Assembly (NCBI GenBank): GCA_028714735.1
Contig: JAQTLU010000010.1
Location: 54,981-118,980 of the forward strand
Direction of reading: 5' to 3'
Source of the DNA: Gallionellaceae bacterium
Lineage (GTDB): Bacteria; Pseudomonadota; Gammaproteobacteria; Burkholderiales; Thiobacillaceae
Length of the DNA stretch: 64,000 bases
In this document: positions 16,039-24,018 of the stretch, piece after piece
Position numbering within the stretch: the first letter of the stretch is position 1
Layout of the letters: each line of letters starts with the position of its first letter
Translations under genes and position numbers: made by a program
The notes under the pieces: generated by a model
Database searches by the model: none
Seen by the model: only the letters and a program-made list of their open reading frames with translations
Told to the model about the DNA's origin: nothing

Positions 16039-16093
16039 TGTCCCCAGTGGGGACAGATGCGAGGAAGTTCGAAGGTTGTCCCTACTGGGGACA
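16039..16093. promoter_or_regulatory. Pair of matching palindromic operators
   Basis: TGTCCCC-AGT-GGGGACA (16039-16055) and TGTCCC-TACTG-GGGACA (16077-16093) are nearly identical palindromes with centres 38 bp apart, between two ICE replication genes. They look like tandem sites for a dimeric regulator. The second site lies about 70 bp before the next start codon. Confidence 0.5.
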
Positions 16094-16161
16094 AACCAGA
16101 GGGTGGTTCGGGTGGAATCTGGCCCAACCGATTTCAGGAACATGTTGAGGGAGTGAAGTGC

Positions 16162-17160
16162 ATGGCGACGACAGGTAAGGATGCCAAGCGGGCCGCGGCG
16201 GTGCCAAGGTTCGACCCAGACGAGGCGCGGCGACAATTGAAGGAATTTCTGGACGCGGATCAGGATGTGCCATCGCATCATCCGTTGTATCCGCTATCTC
16301 TCCTGTTGTCGGCCTGGGAGGACGCGCAGGAAGCGGAGAAACGCGACTACACGAGCCGGCTGGGCGCGGACAAGGGGGTGGGCAAGGACGAGGCGCGCAC
16401 GATGCTGTCCGTCGGCTCCCTGGACTCGGATGACGATTACATGCTCGTCCACACCCGCCAGGCCCTGCGTCTGTTTATCGGCCGTGGCCGCGATCCGGAG
16501 GGCAAGCTGGCGCGGATACCCGGCGCCAAGAACGTCGGCTCGGCATTGCGGAATCTGTGGCAGCTCTCCGGCCAGGACAACCCCTATGCCGACTGGATGT
16601 TGATCCTGTCCGAATTCGAGATCGACGACCTGATGAAACAGCTCGGCCAAGCAGTCGCCGAGGCCCGAGGCCGGATCGAGACCCTGGGCGCGGAAGGCAT
16701 GCACCTCTCCATCCTGAAGAGCAGGGAACCGGCCAAGGTCACGCTTGGCTTCCGCTCGCCCTACGGGTTTCTGATCTCCCGCCTGGTCATGGACTTCGAC
16801 CTGTACGTCCGCGTCATCAAGACACTGGCCGGCCGGGATTTGATCGGCGCGGAGAAGGAACGGGAACTCCTGAATGCAAGGTTGCGGCCGATGCGCGCGT
16901 TCTTCGATCGGGTGCTGCGCAACCAAAATGTCTTGCAGGTTCCAGCCTATGCCGCCCTGACCCGCGCCGATGTGCTCAACCCGAAAAGCAAGGATATCAA
17001 GGACCGCGTTCAGGCCCTGGCGGAAATCTGGCCGGGACTGCCGGCGGAGGTCCTGGAGCGGCGAAAACTACCCAAGCATGCCAAACCAATTCGTCGAGGA
17101 ACGGTGCGCGAGACCGATCCAACAGAACCCGATGATGCCGAAGAGGCTGGCTTGCTATGA
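16162..17160 (+). CDS. TIGR03761-family integrating conjugative element protein
   Basis: 332 aa from ATG 16162, with GAGGGAG in front. It has the features of the TIGR03761 (PFL_4669) family of ICE proteins: HPLYPLSLLLSAWEDA near residue 30, then a SDDDYMLVHTRQALRLFIGRGRDPEG block, YADWMLILSE, a long helical C-terminal half, and NAKSKDIKDRV-like end (here NPKSKDIKDRVQALAEIWPGLPAEVL). No enzymatic motif is visible. Members lie between the STY4528 gene and ssb in this ICE class and probably take part in replication or maintenance. Confidence 0.8.
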   Translation: MATTGKDAKRAAAVPRFDPDEARRQLKEFLDADQDVPSHHPLYPLSLLLSAWEDAQEAEKRDYTSRLGADKGVGKDEARTMLSVGSLDSDDDYMLVHTRQALRLFIGRGRDPEGKLARIPGAKNVGSALRNLWQLSGQDNPYADWMLILSEFEIDDLMKQLGQAVAEARGRIETLGAEGMHLSILKSREPAKVTLGFRSPYGFLISRLVMDFDLYVRVIKTLAGRDLIGAEKERELLNARLRPMRAFFDRVLRNQNVLQVPAYAALTRADVLNPKSKDIKDRVQALAEIWPGLPAEVLERRKLPKHAKPIRRGTVRETDPTEPDDAEEAGLL

Positions 17161-17532
17161 GCAGTCAGGGCTTGAGGGACGTGGGCAGCAGGGTGTCGAG
17201 CCAAGATCGAGACAGCGGGCTACCGTTCGGTAGCGCAAAGGGTTTTAAGGGTAAGGGCGCGGGCGTGAGGCGGCGGGGTTGAAAGATGAGGTGGGGTGCC
17301 TGGAAATTTTCGGTTCGGCATTTGGGCGGCTGGCTGGCTCGGGTATTGAAAAGCCCCAGAGGAGACCAGACGAATCCGGGCCCTGGCGAACAGCGATCCG
17401 GCGTGGCGTGTGTGGTGACGATGGGCAGAAATCGAGAGACGGATGCCGAGCCCGGTCCCGATGGAAGCCCTCGACGATGAAGTTCATCTTGATCGTCGAA
17501 TCATTCCTGGGCGCTTGGCGAGGTCGTTGGGC
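17161..17532. other. Intergenic stretch without a clear gene
   Basis: Open frames exist on both strands but have the skewed Arg/Gly/Pro composition of chance ORFs in GC-rich DNA. The only candidate coding part is a 30-codon extension (from ATG 17443) of the following gene. Confidence 0.4.
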
Positions 17533-17970
17533 ATGAGCACACCATTCGATATATCTGCCCCGGCGTTGGCCATTCTGGCCGAGCTATGGATGGCATCCGA
17601 CGGCACAGTACTGATGCAACGAAGCGGCCGAATCGCGATGACCTTGACGGAGATCCTGAATGAAATCGAGGCGGAGATGGCGCAGATCGGTGAGCTGACC
17701 CGGATGGACAACGGCATCGGCCTGGTGCTGGCGATCCAGCGCCGCGCTTCCGGAGCGATGTCGCTCAGGTGGCGGACCAGCCGAAACCGGATGTTGTCCG
17801 CCGACGAGTTGGCCAAGAGGGTGGCTGGTCTGCCTCCCGAAGTTGGGCGCTGGTACATTGAGCTGGACGCCAAGGTGCGTTGGCTCAACGCGAGGGAACG
17901 CCTGGTGCGCCATGCACGCCAGGTGATGCGGGCCCTCTCCGAGGAGAGGAACCGTGGTGTTGTCTATTGA
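17533..17970 (+). CDS. Small ICE protein, possibly DUF3158-like
   Basis: 145 aa from ATG 17533, or 175 aa from ATG 17443 in the same frame; neither has a decisive ribosome-binding site. The middle (MSLRWRTSRNRM) and the helical end (VGRWYIELDAKVRWLNARERLVRHARQVMRAL) resemble the FLRWR and C-terminal helix pattern of DUF3158 proteins, which lie just before ssb in related ICEs. The match is weak, so the position carries much of the call. No motif suggests an activity. Confidence 0.5.
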   Translation: MSTPFDISAPALAILAELWMASDGTVLMQRSGRIAMTLTEILNEIEAEMAQIGELTRMDNGIGLVLAIQRRASGAMSLRWRTSRNRMLSADELAKRVAGLPPEVGRWYIELDAKVRWLNARERLVRHARQVMRALSEERNRGVVY

Positions 17971-17997
17971 GCAGGTCAATTTGATAGGAGATTCACG

Positions 17998-18399
17998 ATG
18001 AGTAACGTTTTTGTCGGTAAAGGCAACCTGGGCACGGCACCGGCCCTCAAGCGCGTCAGCGTCAGCGGCGAAGATCGCGCCGTCTGTGAGCTGCGGGTAT
18101 TTTTCGACGAATACAACCGCGATGCTCAGGGCGAAATCCAGCAGAGTGGCGGCTTCTGGCTGACCTGCTCGGCCTGGGACCGGCAGGCGGAAGCGGCGGC
18201 CAAGCTGCTGCGCAAGGGTGCCAGGATAAAGATCGAAGGCCGCCTGCGCGAGGAAACCTGGCAGGACAAGACATCCGGCGAGACGAAGAGCGAATTCAGT
18301 CTGGCGGTGGATGACGTCACGCTTGCGCTGTCGCGTATCGAATCTGTGCAGTTTAAGGTGAAGGCGGCCGAGCCAATGCAGGAGGATGAATCGGCGTGA
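17998..18399 (+). CDS. ssb: Single-stranded DNA-binding protein of the ICE
   Basis: 133 aa, OB-fold SSB. Visible features are the VFVGKGNLGTAP start, a RVFFDEYNR strand, SGGFWLTCSAWDRQAEAAAKLLRKGARIKIEGRLREETWQDK (the classical SSB core) and an acidic C-terminus (EPMQEDESA), although it lacks the DDxPF tip used by chromosomal SSB for partner binding. AGGAG lies 8 nt before the ATG. Plasmid- and ICE-borne SSBs of this short type coat transfer or replication intermediates. In related ICEs topB (topoisomerase III) usually follows; here the 20-kb defence cargo begins instead. Confidence 0.9.
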   Translation: MSNVFVGKGNLGTAPALKRVSVSGEDRAVCELRVFFDEYNRDAQGEIQQSGGFWLTCSAWDRQAEAAAKLLRKGARIKIEGRLREETWQDKTSGETKSEFSLAVDDVTLALSRIESVQFKVKAAEPMQEDESA

Positions 18400-18693
18400 T
18401 GGTGAAGCGAGGGTGGGTAGAGACGACTTGGCCCACCGCTCTCGCCACCTTGGAGCTTCGTGCTAAGGCACCAATTCCAAGAATTCGATACTCTCGCTGA
18501 GTCAGGAACAGTCTCAATTGTCCGTCTGGCTGCACCCTCAGCCGAAGTTTCGCGCACTCATGCGCCTTACCGCTCTATAAGTAACATCGTTATAATCCCC
18601 ATCCCATAAGACGCGCAGTTCAGTCTGGCAAAACTGATGTGACGGATTGTCAAAGACCAATTACAAACAGATAGGGCGCTGAGGGGGGAACAC
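18400..18693. promoter_or_regulatory. Junction and promoter region of the cargo operon
   Basis: No gene. A perfect TATAAT lies at 18591-18596 with a weak TTACCG about 18 bp upstream, suitable for transcribing the cargo operon. A GAGGGGGGA ribosome-binding site precedes the TTG start at 18694. This marks the left edge of the DNA that separates ssb from the remaining ICE core genes. Confidence 0.5.
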
Positions 18694-21600
18694 TTGAACG
18701 TCTTCGAATTTCGCCAGCACCTCATCCGCGAGTACTCGGACTTCACACGTAGCTTTACCCGCATCAAGGCAGACGACATAAGGGCGTTTGTCGATGGTGA
18801 ATACACCTCCCAGAAGTACTGGCCCGAGCCACTGATTCAGGTCAATCCGAATTTCAAGGAAGGCGGCACCGTTCAGCAGCTTGTGGACGCGGGTCATCTC
18901 CACCCGAAGTGCGCTGAAATCTTCAGGCTTGGCAAGACAGCGGGTTCCTTCGGCATCTCACTGCCACTCCATACACATCAAGCCGAGGCAATCAGCCTGG
19001 CCGCTTCCGGAGAGAGTTATGTTCTGACCACAGGCACCGGTTCAGGCAAGTCGCTGGCCTACTTCATCCCTATTGTCGACGCCTGCCTCAAGGCCAAGTC
19101 TGTCGATCCGGTGCCGCGTACACGGGCAATCGTCATCTACCCAATGAACGCTTTGGCGAACAGTCAGTTGGAGGAACTCAAGAAATTCCTGGGGAGTGAT
19201 CCTGCCTCACGCGCCGTGACTTTTGGCCGCTACACCGGCCAGGAAAGCGATGAAGAACGCCAGGCGATGGGCGCCAATCCTCCGGACATCCTGCTGACCA
19301 ACTTCATGATGCTCGAACTGCTGATGACTCGGCAGAACGACATCGACAAGGCGGTGATGCGTAACGCCAAGGGGCTGCGCTTCCTTGTTCTCGATGAACT
19401 CCATACCTACCGGGGCCGTCAAGGCGCAGATGTAGCGTTGTTGGTGCGCCGCGTGCGTGAAGCATTGGCTGACAAGCTGGTGTGTATTGGCACCTCCGCC
19501 ACCATGGCTACGGATGGTACGGAGATGGAGCGCAACGCCGCCGTTGCACGCGTGGCTACCCGCCTGCTCGGCACAAACATCCCCGACCGCAACATCATCA
19601 CCGAGACCCTGCGCCGCACCACCCCGGAAAGCGAAACGGAACAGACCATATTCCACAAATTGGCGGCGGCTATCCAGGCGGGTGTACCCCAGAACCTGGC
19701 CTATGACGACATGGCAAGGCATCCCGTTTCGGTGTGGGTGGAACTGACACTTGGGCTCGACTACGAAAGTGGTAAGCCCCGTCGTGCCAGACCCAAGACA
19801 CTCAAGCAGGCGGCGAAGCGTCTGGCCGAGTCATCGGGCCAGGAAGAGGAAACATGCCGCACCTACTTGCAAGAATTTTTGCTGCGGGCCTACAACTGCA
19901 CTGACGCACAGGACAAATCCCTATTTGCCTTCAAGCTGCATCAGTTCATCTCGGGGGGCGGCAAGGTCTACGCCACGCTCGAAGCGCCTGGCAGGCGACA
20001 CGTCACCCTGGATGGTCAGCAATTTGTTGCCGGAGATCGGAGTCGCCACCTCTACCACGTCCACTTCTGCCGCGACTGCGGTCAGGAATACATCCCTGTC
20101 TGGGATACGGACGGCTCGGATGGTCGCGCCCTCGAACGCAGGAACATCGACGAGCGCCAACACGACGACGAGGGAGTCAAGTCCGGCTTCCTGATGCCCG
20201 ATACGACAAATATCTGGGACGATGCACTCGTTGAGAAATACCCCGAGACCTGGGTTGAAGAACGCGCCGATGGCGAATGGCGCGTGAAATCCAGCTACCG
20301 AAAATTTATTCCACAAGCGATCAAGGTTCGCCCCGACGGGGTGACAACACACGAGGCTGGGCTCCGGGCCTGGTTCATTCCTGGCAACTTCCGCTTCTGT
20401 CTGAGTTGCGGCGCCACCCATACCACTGCAGGCAAGGACACCTTGCGCCTCACCTCACTGTCCGGCGAGGGCCGTAGTTCCGCAACGACCATGCTCACGC
20501 TGTCGTCACTGCGCTACCTGTATGAGCAGGACCAGCAGCTCAGCACCGAAGCGAAGAAGGTTCTCGGCTTTACCGACAACCGCCAGGACGCAGCCCTACA
20601 GGCCGGGCATTTCAACGACTTCGTGCAGGTGTTGTTGACCCGTGCCGCATTACTATCCGCCATTCAGAACAGCGCCCAACCTCTCACTGAGAAGGAAGTC
20701 GCCAACGCCCTGTTCGAGTCGCTCGGTTTCCACCGTGACGACCTTGGTGTGCGTGGTGAGTACATGCAGCAACCCGAGGTCAAAGGTAACAACCGTCGCT
20801 TGGTTCAGGACGCCATGCGCGCCATCCTCGGCTATCGCTGCTTCTATGATTTGCGCCGTGGTTGGCGCTTCAATAACCCCAACCTGGAGCAGTTGGGCCT
20901 CGTTCATATCGCCTACCAGGACATTGATGATTTGGCCGGGGATGAAGCCGAATGGGCCGAAGCCCCTCCGGTCCTACGGGCCGCAAAGCCTACCGCGCGG
21001 GCCAACGTCCTGCGAACCCTGTTCGATGCCATGCGCCAGGGTTTGTGTATCGCCACGCGCTACCTCGACCGAACAGAACTTGACCAGCTTCGAACCCAGA
21101 GTTACGCCAACCTGCACGAACCCTGGGGCTTCACGGAAGACGAACGCCCCGTGCCCGCCAAGTGGTTCGTTACCAGCCGTCCGCGCGATGATGCTGGGCC
21201 GCGTGGTCGCAAGAGCAACCCCGAGGACTATCTCGTCATCGGCTCCAGCCGCTCGCGTCTTGGGCGAGAGATCAAGAAAGCCAGCACCTGGGGTGGAGCC
21301 AACCCCTACGTCCAGAAAATCAACGACATCACCTACCCGGAAGTCATCCAAGCACTGCTCAAGGCATCGGAAAGTTACGGCCTGGTTCGCAAGGAAGAGA
21401 CTGATGTCGGCCTGACCGGCTGGCAACTGAACGGCACCTCTCTACTGTGGACCACCGGGGACGGCGCCAGCCCCAGACAGGCGAACGACAACGCCTTCTT
21501 CCGCAACCTCTACCGCAACATAGCCGGACTGCTCGCTAACCCGCTGCACCAACTATTCGACTTTGAAGCGCGCGAGCACACCGCCCAGGTCGAGCAGGAA

Positions 21601-24015
21601 GACCGCATGGAACGGGAGGCGCGTTTCCGCTTCACGGATAAAGATCAGAAGGAATGGAAGGAAAAACACGGCGCCCAACTGGAATGGCTGCCGGTGCTGT
21701 TCTGTTCGCCAACGATGGAACTGGGAGTGGACATCGCCTCGCTCAATACCGTGTACATGCGCAATGTGCCGCCCACGCCCGCCAACTACGCGCAACGCAG
21801 TGGCCGGGCCGGTCGCGCCGGGCAGCCCGCGCTGGTCATTACCTACTGTGCCAGCCAGAGTCCGCACGACCAGTACTACTTCCGCGACCCGGTGAAGATG
21901 GTGCATGGCCAAGTCAAGGCGCCCACGCTTGACCTCGCCAACCGCGAGCTGGTGCAAAGTCATATGCATGCCATCTGGCTGGCGGAAACCGGCAAGCGGC
22001 TCGGCAACAGCATCCGCGACTTGCTCGACATGAACCAGCCCGATGTTCTTCCCATCCTGGAAGATTTGGAGGCGGATATCGACAAGCCCGGAGCAAGGAA
22101 ACGCGCCCACCAACGCGGCCTGGCAGTCCTCTCCATGCTCAAGTCGGAACTCACGCCGGAACGTGCGCCCTGGTACACCGAGGCTTGGCCTGAAACTGTA
22201 TTCCAGCGCGCCTATAAGGCCCTGGATGAATCGCTCAAACGTTGGCGCGATCTCTATCGCGCCACCGCCCGCCAGATCGAACTCAATTTCAAGATCGAGA
22301 ACAACCCGGCCGCCAGTGAGCGCGAACGACGCGAAGCCCAGCAGCGCCACAACGAAGCTCGCAAACAGCGTGATCTGCTGCTGGCCGGCGACAGCGCCTT
22401 CAACAGCGATTTCTACACTTACCGCTACCTCGCCAGCCAAGGTTTCCTGCCCGGCTACAACTTCCCGCGCTTGCCTTTGCTGGCCTACATCCCGGCCCGC
22501 CGGGGCAACATCGGCCGCGAGCGTTTCCTCTCCCGGCCGCGCTTCCTGGCGCTGAGCGAGTTCGGTCCCTACAGCCTCATCTATCACGAAGGCAGCCAGT
22601 ACCGGGTCACCAAGGCCCTGCTCACCATCACCAGCCAGGATCAGGTCGCCGAGGGCGCCAAGCTGTCCACCGAAGTTGCGCGCTTGTGCTCGTCCTGCGG
22701 CTACGGACACTTCCGTTCCCAGCGCGATGCAGACCGTTGTATCTCCTGTGGCGCCTCATTGTCGGGAGCCGAAGAGGTCAAGCACCTCTACCGCATCGAA
22801 AACGTCTCCACCAAACGCGCCGAGCGCATCACCGCCAACGAGGAAGAGCGCGTGCGACAGGGCTACGAAATGCAGACCACCCTGCAATTCGCCGAGGAGG
22901 AAGGCAAACCGCAGATGATCACCAGCGTGGTCTCGGACGCCGCCGGTCCCCTGCTGGAGCTTCAGTACGGCCCCGCCGCCACCGTCTGGCGCATGAACTT
23001 CGGTTGGCGTCGGCGCAAGGACAAGAAGGTTCTAGGATTCCTGATCAACCCGGTCACTGGCCATTGGGTCGGCGGGGTAGATGAAAATGCGGAACAAGCC
23101 GGCGACGATGCCCCACCCGACCGCACCCCGCCCCAGCGCATCGTTCCCTACGTTGAAGACCGCCGCAACATCCTCATCCTGCGGCCCCACCCCTCGTTGG
23201 GGCAGCTCTCGACGACCTCCTTCGCCACCCTGCAATACGCACTCAAACGTGGCATCGAATCGGTCTATCAGCTCGAAGAGAGCGAACTCATGGCCGAACC
23301 GCTGCCCACCCGTGACACGCGCCTATCCATCCTGCTCTATGAAGCCGCAGAAGGCGGCGCCGGGGTGCTCACCCGCATCGCCAGCGAACCCCAGGCACTG
23401 GCTGCGGTCGCGGCGGAAACACTTGAGATCATGCACTTCCAGCCTCCGCCTGTTGGCCAGCCCTGGAACAAAGCCAGCTTAGTGGAAGAAATGGACAGCA
23501 ATGGCCAATCCCTCTGCGAAGCTGGTTGCTACAAGTGCTTGCTGTCCTATTACAACCAGCCCGACCACGCTCTGATCGACCGCAAGGACAAGGAAGCTGA
23601 TGGCCTCGTGCTCGACCTACTCTGCCGTCTGACCAACGCGCAATCCCGGCAAGGTAGCCACGGCCGTGCGCCCGAGCAACACAGTGCTGAACTGGCCCGT
23701 ACTGCCGGCAGCTCGCTGGAGCAAGCCTGGTTGGCCTATGTCGAAGCGCATGGTCATACCAAACCGGATCGGGGCCAGCACAGCATCGCCGCAGCCAGCA
23801 CATGCGCCGACTTCTTCTACGATGACTACCAACTCGCCATCTTCATCGACGGCCCGCATCACGACGCCGAGGTGCAAACGAACCAGGATGCAGCCATCAA
23901 CCGGCGGCTGGAGGAGTTAGGCTTCCTGGTCGTGCGTTTCCCGAAAGAACAACATGCCTGGCCCAAAATCTTCACGGTCTATGCCGATCTCTTCGGCGCC
24001 GGCAATAGCAAATAA
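18694..24015 (+). CDS. Giant DEAD/DEAH helicase fused to DUF1998 and a DUF559/VSR-like nuclease domain
   Basis: 1773 aa from a TTG start (RBS GAGGGGGGA, 5 nt away). The order is: superfamily 2 helicase with Walker A TTGTGSGKS (K119) and DELH box D234-H237; second RecA lobe with TMELGVDIASLNTVYMRNVPPTP and YAQRSGRAGRAGQ (motif VI); a zinc cluster C1332-x2-C1335, C1349-x2-C1352; a DUF1998 region ending in C1608-x3-C1612-x2-C1615 (CEAGCYKCL); and a C-terminal nuclease-like domain (DFFYDDYQLAIFIDGPHHD, D1706 and D1719). In DUF559/VSR nucleases the strand before DG normally carries a Glu; here it is Phe (IFIDG). The helicase-DUF1998 combination recalls a DrmA-DrmB fusion of DISARM, or Druantia DruE / MrfA. 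Role: DNA-translocating component of a phage-defence system (inferred). Confidence 0.85.
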   Translation: MNVFEFRQHLIREYSDFTRSFTRIKADDIRAFVDGEYTSQKYWPEPLIQVNPNFKEGGTVQQLVDAGHLHPKCAEIFRLGKTAGSFGISLPLHTHQAEAISLAASGESYVLTTGTGSGKSLAYFIPIVDACLKAKSVDPVPRTRAIVIYPMNALANSQLEELKKFLGSDPASRAVTFGRYTGQESDEERQAMGANPPDILLTNFMMLELLMTRQNDIDKAVMRNAKGLRFLVLDELHTYRGRQGADVALLVRRVREALADKLVCIGTSATMATDGTEMERNAAVARVATRLLGTNIPDRNIITETLRRTTPESETEQTIFHKLAAAIQAGVPQNLAYDDMARHPVSVWVELTLGLDYESGKPRRARPKTLKQAAKRLAESSGQEEETCRTYLQEFLLRAYNCTDAQDKSLFAFKLHQFISGGGKVYATLEAPGRRHVTLDGQQFVAGDRSRHLYHVHFCRDCGQEYIPVWDTDGSDGRALERRNIDERQHDDEGVKSGFLMPDTTNIWDDALVEKYPETWVEERADGEWRVKSSYRKFIPQAIKVRPDGVTTHEAGLRAWFIPGNFRFCLSCGATHTTAGKDTLRLTSLSGEGRSSATTMLTLSSLRYLYEQDQQLSTEAKKVLGFTDNRQDAALQAGHFNDFVQVLLTRAALLSAIQNSAQPLTEKEVANALFESLGFHRDDLGVRGEYMQQPEVKGNNRRLVQDAMRAILGYRCFYDLRRGWRFNNPNLEQLGLVHIAYQDIDDLAGDEAEWAEAPPVLRAAKPTARANVLRTLFDAMRQGLCIATRYLDRTELDQLRTQSYANLHEPWGFTEDERPVPAKWFVTSRPRDDAGPRGRKSNPEDYLVIGSSRSRLGREIKKASTWGGANPYVQKINDITYPEVIQALLKASESYGLVRKEETDVGLTGWQLNGTSLLWTTGDGASPRQANDNAFFRNLYRNIAGLLANPLHQLFDFEAREHTAQVEQEDRMEREARFRFTDKDQKEWKEKHGAQLEWLPVLFCSPTMELGVDIASLNTVYMRNVPPTPANYAQRSGRAGRAGQPALVITYCASQSPHDQYYFRDPVKMVHGQVKAPTLDLANRELVQSHMHAIWLAETGKRLGNSIRDLLDMNQPDVLPILEDLEADIDKPGARKRAHQRGLAVLSMLKSELTPERAPWYTEAWPETVFQRAYKALDESLKRWRDLYRATARQIELNFKIENNPAASERERREAQQRHNEARKQRDLLLAGDSAFNSDFYTYRYLASQGFLPGYNFPRLPLLAYIPARRGNIGRERFLSRPRFLALSEFGPYSLIYHEGSQYRVTKALLTITSQDQVAEGAKLSTEVARLCSSCGYGHFRSQRDADRCISCGASLSGAEEVKHLYRIENVSTKRAERITANEEERVRQGYEMQTTLQFAEEEGKPQMITSVVSDAAGPLLELQYGPAATVWRMNFGWRRRKDKKVLGFLINPVTGHWVGGVDENAEQAGDDAPPDRTPPQRIVPYVEDRRNILILRPHPSLGQLSTTSFATLQYALKRGIESVYQLEESELMAEPLPTRDTRLSILLYEAAEGGAGVLTRIASEPQALAAVAAETLEIMHFQPPPVGQPWNKASLVEEMDSNGQSLCEAGCYKCLLSYYNQPDHALIDRKDKEADGLVLDLLCRLTNAQSRQGSHGRAPEQHSAELARTAGSSLEQAWLAYVEAHGHTKPDRGQHSIAAASTCADFFYDDYQLAIFIDGPHHDAEVQTNQDAAINRRLEELGFLVVRFPKEQHAWPKIFTVYADLFGAGNSK

Positions 24016-24018
24016 ACC

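Noticed and set aside
21553..22710. 385-aa minus-strand ORF
   Set aside because: Antisense of the helicase-DUF1998 gene; no motif or ribosome-binding site.
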